Below, piece after piece: positions 54,701 to 64,000 of a stretch of DNA of 64,000 bases. The stretch spans positions 4,914,646 to 4,978,645 of the forward strand of contig NC_020170.2 of the NCBI RefSeq assembly GCF_000224145.3. The letters run 5' to 3'. The DNA comes from Ciona intestinalis. Its lineage: Eukaryota; Chordata; Ascidiacea; Phlebobranchia; Cionidae. Both the position numbers and the translations under genes were made by a program. The stretch's first letter is position 1. Each line of letters opens with the position of its first letter. The notes beneath the pieces are model-generated. The model was not told where the DNA came from, did no database searches, and saw only the letters and a list, made by a program, of their open reading frames with translations.

Positions 54701-57700
54701 ACCTCTCAGCAGTTTTATCGACATGGAAATGTCCCAACTCGCCAACTCTTGTTGTTTTTGCCGAAGAAGCGACACGAATTTGACGCTCAGTTCGCTCGCG
54801 CTCTTGACTCCGAGCTGTAAAATCAAAGCGATTTAGACTTAAAACAAAAGCCCGAGTACCGCGTGGGGGACGGCTGCTAACCGAACACAATGTACTTACC
54901 TCTATCATCAAGTCCTTGATCCATTGTGAAGTGCACTGACTAAGGTCTGGTTCGTTAGTCGTCCATTTCGGATGACTCTTATTCCCCCCACAAATCCAAA
55001 TCGCTTGCACGGCCGACACTCCTGTCAAAACAAAAGAAAACCCGGTCAAAACTAGTTCTATTTTTAAAACTCAAACACCTCCACACTGTTACATATTTGA
55101 TAATAATATACAATAACTCAACGCTATATATTGTGCATACCTGGGCAGGGGAGTATGGCGATTTGAGAGTAAGCTGTATCAGGCCACATCAGACCACTTG
55201 CTTTTTCCCCTTTGCATAACTTAGCTACAGTGGGCGTCGTGGTAGTGGTGGTAATTCTTGATACTAAAATAAAAACAACAGTCAGAGAACTATAATTGAG
55301 TAATGCAGTTTATTTCATCTGGTAAAAATGCAAAACAAATTTCAGCTCTTTTATAGAAATTTTTCTATATGTAGTTGTATACATATCTGATAAAAAAATT
55401 ACCTGGACTTTGTGGGGTTGTTGTCGTTGTTGGCGATACAGTTGACGAAATCGTCGGAAGTACGATTGTAGTTGTTGTTGTTGGTGGAGCTGCGGTTATG
55501 GGGACAAAGTCGATGCTGTATTCAACAGCCACACCCTGGTCCCACATATACAGTTTGTGTTCTTTAGAGTTGTATTCTATTGACGACGTTGTGCGAGTTA
55601 TCCCCGGAATCGGGATATTGATCTGCGGAAAATAAGGCGATAAAATAGCGAAGACAAATCTGCCCGTATGGCGTTTGATTGATTTCATTAAGTCAATTGG
55701 AAGGCGCTTGTCTCTTTAATGAAGGCGCTCAGGCCCGGCTCGCAACGACAGCCTTTCACAAACAAACAACTTCGTATAAAATATTCAAAATATAGCCGAA
55801 CCTGTTTGTCTAAATTTGACGTGGTATTGTACATATAATCGATCATGAGGGTTTCGTAGTTGACGGCGTACAAGACCCCGCATACGATAAAAGCATTGAG
55901 GGCCGATAGTTTGTCGTAGCCGGTCCTCCAAGAGTTCAGAATCTTTAACGAGTAAGGCTCAAGCCTGAAACGCATCGTTATAAATTATATTTCCGTTGGT
56001 CTGAGCCACTACGGAATAAGTCTTTTCTAATCGCTTTAAAAAGCGCCGCTACTCCTGGGACACTTTAGGGTAATAAACAATTACGGCCTTAAGTGGTTTA
56101 GGGTGACGCAAAAAAAAACAGTTGCCGCTACCTGCTCAACACAATGTTGCCATCGTTGTCCTCTGTGGCGTAGATGGCCCATAGACCGCTTTCATCCACG
56201 GCCATATCAATGTCAGTTGACATCTCAATGGCATAGGGCGACGTCCCATGATAGTTCGCACCCGGGAGCTCCGCCTGTGCCGCCGTGCTCGCAGTACCAA
56301 AGTCATATCTTACCACAGTTCGAGAACGCTCCTAGAAAATGGAGTTGTTTAGTCTTGACTTTAACCGCCTGGCAACCGCAGTTTGCCATAATTGATTCAA
56401 TTCAAACAGGCGTCTGCGCATTGGGTTGAATATGGGGGTATCCGAATTCAGTTTACGCTTAATATGCAAAAGTTCTATTCTGACAAGTCTCAACGGAAAC
56501 CATGCAATTTATTTCTGTCATCAAACTAAACAGTACTATATAACCTATTCTATAAACATAAGTAAGCCCCAATATATATATTGCACTGTGGGGTAAGATG
56601 GCATAATTAACGACGCCGTATGGTGGCGTTGTTGCGATTATGTAATTCTTTCAAAACGAGAAATAAAGAATGAAAACATGCCCCATCTAACCCCACCGTA
56701 ACATAGAGGTAAAACGTTCAACACCGGCCGCAAACCTTATTATAAAAGATGCTTCCATCATAAACCACGAATCCAGTTCCATCCTTTCTGTATGGCAGAT
56801 GATGGAACGTGGTCGCTTGCCCGTTGCTCATTTTGTCGGTGGTGCTAAACTCGTACAGCTGCGGGGTATCGTACTTGGCCCAGCCCATTACGTAAATCCT
56901 GGTGGGGTTTAAATTGAATTATTTCCTAATCGTCCGTCGCATTCCTAAAGCCCAGTCGGACTGCTGAACACCGGGCCTTACACTACACACATTCACAATT
57001 GATTACTTTACGAATTTGTCTTACTTTTCGGTTTCCTGGAATGGGTCTCTCACCCACGCTGCATTTTCCATTTGCGTTGTGACGTATTGCTTTCGTGACG
57101 TCACACTTTCCAACGCCCCAGGGCAAGAAATGACTGAAAAAATAAAAATTAATGTGAATACATAAAAACAAACTGTCCTTAATGCCAACTGTCCTTAGGC
57201 CTAAGTTAAAGGGTTTGGCTAAAAATAACCTCATAAGCTTTTGACCGTGTTACGGATTGATAACAGAGCTACTTATTAGGTCACAATGTACACACAACGG
57301 CGCTGAAGTGTGGAAGCGCTTGTGTAGACATATGACGTCATACGAAAAATCACTCGCCCGTAAGAACAGCCTATGAAATGAAGTGTCGACAGACAAGTAT
57401 AATGGGCGTATAGATAATTAAAAATAGTTACTTGATACGGCTGTATTATCTCCATCGGCCGCAGAATACAATAAAAGCCAAATCCAATGGAACAAAATGG
57501 CGTTATACATGGCGGTTCACTCTGCACCACTTCAGCATTACAAAGCTTAAAACTATAGACTGGTAGTTCAGAGGTCTTACTAGCTTGCCTATAAAAGCAC
57601 GACTGAAGGTCAAGGCGATTTGCAAGGCGTTCCTATGCATTAGGGCTCTTGTACGCCGTCGAAACAGTATCCGCAGCGTGGCGGCTAATTTCATTGCGCT

Positions 57701-60700
57701 GGATTAAAGCGATATTGACGAGGAATTGAAAACACGGCGCGAAACTGCGGCAGCCACGCTGTCAGCCTTAATATCGACAAAGTTAGTAATGCGGCGATGC
57801 ATTATTTATTCGCGATCGAAATTAATAGCGGAATAATTTATAGAGCGAAGTCCTGAGGACCACATCTGCTCTCTTAGGCGCTACGACTTGGCTGAGCGGC
57901 CCTTAAATCTGGAGTCGCTTCGTTTTCTGTCGGAGCCGAGATAATCGCTCCTAAACCCTTGCTGTTTATGTGAGTTCTGAGTCACTGGTTGCTCGGGAAG
58001 TCGGCAGACATGCGTCTTGACCACGTTAATACTCTGAGCTCGTAAAATTCGTTCTGTCGAGCTCGCTCATGGGTCAGGCTAAACCTTAAACTGGCAGGTG
58101 TTCAAAGTCTACCATGCTGGTTCCGCCATCAAAACGTTCAGCATGGCGATCGAATTACTCTCGCATTTGGGCTCGACCCAAAACCTTAAACTGCTGACCA
58201 AACACCCTATAGGGGCCGGTAGTTTAACTAAACGCTAGTCAAATCGAGTTAACGATCCTACACGATCAGCAGTTTCACTTCCTACACAACAGTCGGAAAA
58301 CAAGGCGCGAACGTAGACTGAAATACGATAGCTATAGCGACAGAAGAAATGTCATAACTGGCAGTCAGTACAGCGTGAAGTCGCCATGTGCTTCAGATAA
58401 AAGCGAAGTAACAGGAGACGTTAAGAAGTCTCCTACAAAAGCTTCCACAATCACAACAATGGAGCTCCGATGTGTTTGGTTTGGGACTCGCTTAAGCAAC
58501 TCCTAATGCTGCGTGATTATTCCAAACATCAAACAGGCGCTGGTTTAATCCGCCCGCCGAAATATTACTATTTTCCCTACATCTGGTGCCGACGGTTTTA
58601 CAGCCGCGTTGGCGCAGGATAAAACAGAATTCGACTTAAGCCATGGCCAACTCCAACCACAAACTTTAGGCCAAGGTTACGAAAGATTCATAGGCCAAAT
58701 CCCAGACACAGACTGTTTTAGTGGGGCTTCGTATTCGCACCTTCGTGGCTTTGGAATTGTGAGGAAAAGCGACGATCGCTATCGCATCAACACATTGTCA
58801 CGAACAGGGAATTCATTGATCGTCACCCTTCACGTCCAACTGTGTCTAGTAGCAACAACTTAACGAACCGTTTACCATAGAAATCAAGTGGCGCAGGGCA
58901 GAGTCGTTTGGGCGGAACGAAATAATACGCCAGTCTGCTATCCATGTTAATTACACGTAGGGAAGCAATAGAACTGCGACTTATTAAGTTATTATGTCCT
59001 GTTTCTCACGCTAGCGGTTGTACTGATTGCTTTATAGTGCAGATGGGACACATAATAGTTCACTCAACGCATACCCAACGGAAAATCATACATTCCATGC
59101 TATAAATATGCAAAGGGAGTTGGCCTATATCTTTAGAACGGTTAAGGCTGTACAGGGTTGGCTGCTAAACTAATATGCGTATTAATTATGCATCGTTTGA
59201 CGCGAATGAAGGCGCCTTATTCGTAAACAAGATGCTCACGTCGGGTTTGTCGTTTCAAGCCACTATATTGTTGATCAGTACGAACTGGGAAGCCTGTACA
59301 AGCTAGATCGATGGTAACTTATTTAGTCACTGCTGGTACATGGGCTTACGCCAAGTTTTCGTGTCCAGGACAACGTAGCAGCTAAGTCGCAGTGATCGTA
59401 TCTAACCGAGCGTGAAAAGCGAATCTCCAAGGCGACTTTGTATAACCACCGTGAAGTCGGGCACCAATAATTCGTGCAACAGCATTGCTAAAGGGTTTTG
59501 GTCGCTGGTTTTAATATATGCGGCGTAACGCGCTGTAAATAGAAGATTAGTTCAAGATGGGAGGCCGTTTCGTAATTACATTGACCGTGACGAATAGCGC
59601 GGCAGTGGCGACCGCAAAAAGGGCTATGACAGCCTGAAACACACGATAAACTACCCAGCTTTTCTCTACACTGCGGTTTTCAACGACAATCATATTAATT
59701 GCGAAGTCATGTACGGCCGAGTACCTCTTACTCTTGTTTCCGCCGATTTTCGCCTTATATTCGCGACTTGAGTCTTCGTCTTATGTTGCAGTGAAGACAA
59801 GCGACCGACAAACTAAAATCCTTGTTTATTTTTCAAGGCCCGGTGTATAATGCGTGGAAACGTGGAAATCCGACAATCACAACAAACTGCTCGGCTATAA
59901 TTACGAAGATTAGCAAACCGAGAGGGCTGTTTACGAGGCAACGGCCAGAAAACCGGACGCACCGCACGCCCCTCGTGTAAATTTCTAAAGCCACTCACGA
60001 AGTATTGATTTTCAACTAACTGGCCCATTATCGTCATGCAGGGATCGACAGCAAGTTTTATGATGCATGCTTCCTACGTCCCTATGCGGCCAGCCAAATC
60101 GGCCAAAAAAGGTAGACCAGTCGATACTTACTCAGAGGTACGCACTCCCATGTAGCACTCAGGTATTTCCTAGTTCCAGGACACGGGTCCTCGAAAATCC
60201 CTTCACCGACCGTGAGTGTGCACTCTGTCTTCCCGTTGCACCTTTTGTAAAGAAGAAAAAATATTTATTTTACGTCCAGCGCATAAAACAAAGGCCCGAC
60301 GCGATGCGCGCTAATGGCGAACGATTGAGCGGTCCGAAAACATGGCAGACAATGGCCGTCGTCTGTTAACGGCATTGTGATGTAATGGGTTGACTGGCGG
60401 TTCGCTACAATTGGGGCAATTGCAGGAAATCGAAGATAAATTTGTTTACGTTTGTTATTAAAGGATTAGGGGGGACGCTGACGGTTGAATCTTGAATAAT
60501 AAAACCATGATCTTTTGTTTGGTTGTTAGTTCGCGTCAAATTGACCGTGATATGCAAGATTGCCAACCTCTGGATTGAATTGTCACGCCGTGGTAACTTC
60601 CTGGCTTAATTAGATGTCTCGCTTTGAACGGCAAAGAAATTTGGCACCTCGGAAAACCGCATGCCTGGGAACTTTCGCAGCTGAACAGCTTCTTACCTGT

Positions 60701-62387
60701 TTGCCACGATGGCCAGCACCCCGGGCAGGTCGCAGTGGGTGTCCATCATGTTCTCGGGTGATGACGCACAAGTTCGGTCGTCCCGGCGACCGTAGCTAGC
60801 CATTTGCACGTTGATGACGTCACTTCCAGGGCACCGCAACGTCATCTCATAATCCTGGCACGCAATTTCGTCGTGGCTTCTTGCTTTTACGGCCACAGTG
60901 CTCGGAAGAAAGCCTGAAAAAAAAAACAATATGAATTTTGGTCCCCATGAGTTATGCCTCGCTTCAGTTATACCCCTACATAGCCACGCCCGCAAAGCGC
61001 GCTTATTGTCCGGTACAGCCATATCCATGTATTATGGCAGGCTTCAACGTACCGGGTATAACACATTGAAATATTTGCAACAGCCAGGTGAAGTGAAGCA
61101 TAATACGGAGTCGTACACGGTTGACTTCGCCACAAACACAAACAAGCAAATTTCTCGCCGCAAACGAGCTGTGTATTCCTCGCTCGAGGAGACAACTCAG
61201 TTTTCTACGACAAAAATTATGTCTCACAGAAAAACAATCGTGACAGCATTCTAACCCGACTCCCGACCACCAACGCTATGAATGTTGAACCAAGCTTTGG
61301 CCAGTCATACGTAGGATAATACTGGTCCACAATTCGTAAGTGTATTAGAGATGAATTAGCCGGGTAAGCCACGCTGAAATCCGATTTGAAAATATTTGAG
61401 ATTCCCAGGTCTGTTCAATGTGCATACAGCATGGTGACGTCACTGGGAATCAGTCACGCGGAACGGGTTTCAAAGTTGACAGTTTTGGCCGCTGCGCCGA
61501 GTTGGATCCGATTATTCGACGTTTAATCTTCATCGTTGCATTGTTTTGTCTCGCCATGGTGAAAGGGAAATACTGCTGTCGTAGGTTGACTTACAGCGTG
61601 GTTTGTCCGGGATAGGCTACACCATATGTCGACTTAACAGTCGGCTGGTAAATCATAATTTTACCCACGCGATTTCCGGGGCTACACAGCGCAAGCACCA
61701 ATCTATTATTCCATACGTCAGAGGAAAATTCGACTGCCTGCTTTCGACCTCTTACGTCATTTCCGACCGCAAGGAGTGGAATTTGAATTCCGAAAAATCG
61801 ATCTCGTTTTTATAACTTTGGCTCGGTTGCCGGACGAATTCATAACTTTTAAGATTGCATGATTCTCCCAGGAGTGGATGGTCTCAAACCGTCCAAGCGA
61901 CAAGCTTTGATCGATGGCGATAGCGTGCAAGCGTCCGTACAAACCGACCGCGAAAAGCAATCACGTTCGCAGTTTGAAATATAATTAGCTGACTTTCGGC
62001 CAGCTTAGGAATTCTCAGACCAATAAAGCGGGTATGGCTGGTAACTAGGAGAGTCATATTAATACTATTTCCATTACCAACCTACGCTGACGCATTGACA
62101 CTATTGAAATGGATATTGTTTGGGAGGAAATGGTATTTTAGACTTAATTCGGGCAATAAATTCTTGTCGAGAAACTCTAGATAAGTTACAGCGACGAAAA
62201 TGACCTCTGACTCACCAATTGCGAGCAGATGACACATAATTACGATCCAAAATGATAATTTGCCGGGGCAGACGGCGATCGACGCCGCCGAAGTCTTTCG
62301 TTTCTCTTCGATGTTATCCATTAATGGCTGACCGGCTTCTATCTTCGTGGTATAACAGTTCCCTTCCTTAGCAGAGTCGCTTATCAC
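48761..62387 (-). CDS. ADGRL: Latrophilin (adhesion GPCR subfamily L), complete
   Basis: Twenty-two exons in order: 62216-62387, 60697-60913, 60132-60241, 57025-57133, 56736-56898, 56132-56331, 55802-55964, 55403-55622, 55141-55263, 54900-55021, 54703-54814, 54501-54625, 53812-54428, 53124-53378, 52689-52791, 52275-52489, 51838-51993, 51368-51539, 50996-51173, 50553-50762, 50067-50428, 48761-49771. They join in frame to 1704 residues (or 1682 from a second ATG at 62321). Order: signal segment ([15 protein letters not shown]), galactose-binding lectin (58-166), olfactomedin (167 to about 420), Thr-rich linker, hormone-receptor motif, GAIN with GPS (CECDHM|TNF), seven TM helices, and a tail of about 585 residues ending MVTNL. 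Lectin plus olfactomedin plus HRM defines latrophilins. Known role: synaptic adhesion receptor binding teneurins and FLRTs, self-cleaved at the GPS, with a tethered agonist. It is also involved in tissue polarity. Confidence 0.95.
51622..51834 (+). repeat. SINE family B filling a latrophilin intron
   Basis: CCAGTGGTCGCTAATGGGTT to GGATAAAGCAAG with an ATTCATTC tail. It makes up roughly 70% of the 298-base intron between TM5 and TM6 exons and stops 2-3 bases from the donor of exon 51838-51993. Confidence 0.85.
53124..53378 (-). CDS. ADGRL: Latrophilin GPS / tethered-agonist / TM1 exon
   Basis: Encodes KWWRAGC, then [16 protein letters not shown], the complete Cys and Trp framework of a GPS autoproteolysis site with His-Met-Thr at the scissile bond (about residues 842-844). 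An unusually long Pro-rich linker of about 30 residues follows ([12 protein letters not shown]), then TM1 ([20 protein letters not shown]). The next exon resumes with NTIHKNL, typical of latrophilin TM2. Confidence 0.9.
53667..53780. repeat. Dispersed repeat family C
   Basis: AGATCTGGTGCTACGAACAG and TATATTTCGCTCAAACGGCA, adjacent to the donor side of the latrophilin exon at 53812. Confidence 0.55.
56573..56705. repeat. MITE family A, short copy
   Basis: GCACTGTGGGGTAAGATGGC to GCCCCATCTAACCCCACCGT; internally shortened. It is the only clear family-A copy in latrophilin. Confidence 0.7.
57134..60131. other. Long repeat-poor latrophilin intron
   Basis: About 3 kb between the lectin and olfactomedin exons. 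It carries none of the three repeat families and looks less AT-rich than introns elsewhere. I see no exon or RNA gene in it. It is a candidate regulatory intron by composition only. Confidence 0.4.
60914..62215. other. First latrophilin intron
   Basis: About 1.3 kb of unique-looking sequence with no recognised repeat or exon. Confidence 0.4.
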
Positions 62388-64000
62388 AGTGATAACTCCG
62401 TATATAGTTCAGCACAGGTTCGGTTTACATAACTTTATTACAAATTAATGTCCAATAATCAGCATATACCTTAAACCTGCTCGTATCTGTAACAATATAA
62501 ATCTTGATTAACTTAATCCCACAGGTAACCGATGACAGGCTATCTAACACTGACTGATCACTAGTACACCGGTAATGCTTCCTTAAAACCACTCCTGTCT
62601 ACCGCTATCTTGGAAACTGTAACGACACACGCTGTGCTAACATCTAATGTCACATTAAGCCGTAAAGCGACATAACTTATTTGAGAATTGGTAACAGTAG
62701 GTCAGCACGAAAAACAAACCGAGACTGAATCGGGAACCCTCGCGCGGCCAGTCGCTGCCTCGATTCTGTGAGAATAAAGAAAGACTCTTTTTTTCTCTCT
62801 CTCGACAAGACTACAGTCGGGTCTGGCGAGTGAATTATTTGTTTGCGGTTTGGGGCTAGTTCGTGCTTCGTCGCTTTAAGGTTCCAATGCCAACTCCAGC
62901 AACGAATGCATTATTAATGTTTTAACCTACGACCTTTGCGCCTGGGGCATAATAATAGCCATCGTGTAGCATAAACTATAAATATGAACGTTAACATATC
63001 CAAAAAGGCAGTAAAACCGAACGTCAAGGCATATGGACCCTACTTTTATGCTTTTTCCTGTATTTTAATTAGGAAACTTCGCAAATGTATGTGGGAGCAC
63101 ATCACGCCACGGTATGTTATCCCAACAAGTCTATAACCTTTACGGCGCCTTGTAAAATACCACACTAATTATTCCAAGGTGGTCTTAATCCCCAACACGT
63201 AATGTCTTCTGAGCTTCGAATCCATAGAGTAAATATCTGGCCCACTGGCTGTTAATGATTGTCAGCATAGCTACAGTCCATCTTGGCACCGAGAAAGCTA
63301 ATCTGCTGACCAAACCGACGGCCCCACTAGCTTGTTTGGATAGGAAACACATCGGCTTAATAACTCCTACATTGTGTGTTCTACGGGTGGTATAAGGATT
63401 GTTACTTTGCGAAATGAAACGGACGAACACCCAGTTAGGAAAATGTGGAAACGGGGCGGAAATTAATCTCCTTAAGCCAAGAAATGGCAGCACACGAGTT
63501 GCGAAGTTCTGCGAAAATCTCGAGCGAGCTAGAGTGGTAGATTCAGTATCCCAACGCCTGTACGAAGCTGCAATTTATTCCTACACCGCTTCATGAAATA
63601 TTTACCGGGAAACGAGCGAGGGCGGGCGATGCAGGTCGTTTTAAAACGAGACGGTGCGACGAGTAAATCCCAGGTGGTCCAGCGGCACATGTCGCATTAG
63701 CGATGTCAAAATGCGACGAAAGCTACTGCTGTTGTCGCCCGGCGCCCTGAGATGAATTATATTTCGCCACGAAAAAGCAACCTACAACCGGCACGTATTA
63801 CTTGCTAGTCAGAGCGTAATGAGCTTAACTAGTTTTTGATTCCCGACGGCGCTTTCAGAACGATCGCTTTTCCCATTAACAGAAATACTGTTCGACCGAA
63901 TCAACGTCACATACACTGCAGCACAAGCAGAGCCACATTGTACTAACTATGCCCCAATGCACACACACAACTACCGCATCACCACACATCCTGTCACAAA
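62388..64000. promoter_or_regulatory. Latrophilin 5' flank
   Basis: Upstream of the first latrophilin coding exon on the minus strand, so it should contain its 5' UTR and promoter, possibly with untranslated exons. A pyrimidine-rich TCTTTTTTTCTCTCTCTCGA tract is at about 62786. No gene is supported here. Confidence 0.4.

Noticed and set aside
63185-63493. 102-codon minus-strand open frame upstream of latrophilin
   Set aside because: No recognisable domain, no splice partner and atypical composition; likely chance.

Overview
The window reads as chordate nuclear DNA from a sea squirt, most likely genus Ciona. It is AT-rich with short GT-AG introns. Two short dispersed repeat families of the kind typical of Ciona recur in introns. 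The proteins look deuterostome: Caskin, latrophilin, and a protease with fibronectin-II, PAN and kringle modules. All genes are protein-coding. I see no rRNA gene, free-standing tRNA gene, CRISPR array, or retrovirus- or Polinton-like element.

Layout, left to right: (1) 240-6986 (+), the 3' part of a Caskin gene with tandem SAM domains, a long proline-rich region and the C-terminal tail; (2) 8948-16602 (-), a secreted EGF-repeat protein with one thyroglobulin type-1 domain between two ten-cysteine modules, 5' end not found; (3) 18858-20738 (-), an intronless Miro (RHOT) mitochondrial GTPase; (4) 21874-22914 (+), an intronless SURF6; (5) 23264-41193 (+), HEATR1/UTP10 in about 40 exons; (6) 41300-47810 (-), a 19-exon secreted trypsin-like protease; (7) 48761-62387 (-), a complete 22-exon latrophilin (ADGRL) adhesion GPCR. 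The last 1.6 kb has no gene I can support.

I rebuilt the exon chains of HEATR1, the protease and latrophilin from splice sites and reading phase. Each closes in frame from ATG to stop (about 2123, 696 and 1704 residues), which is the main internal check on those models.

Functional groupings: SURF6 and HEATR1 are both nucleolar ribosome-biogenesis factors in tandem, 349 bases apart. Miro is divergent from them across a 1.1 kb intergenic region. Caskin and latrophilin are both synaptic proteins, and latrophilin keeps a PDZ ligand at its C terminus. The three secreted or adhesion genes are built from shuffled extracellular modules. The two most modular ones (EGF/Tg1 and the protease) have introns dense with a ~200 bp inverted-repeat MITE and a tRNA-headed SINE. 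Four SINE copies lie within about 12 bases of a splice donor.
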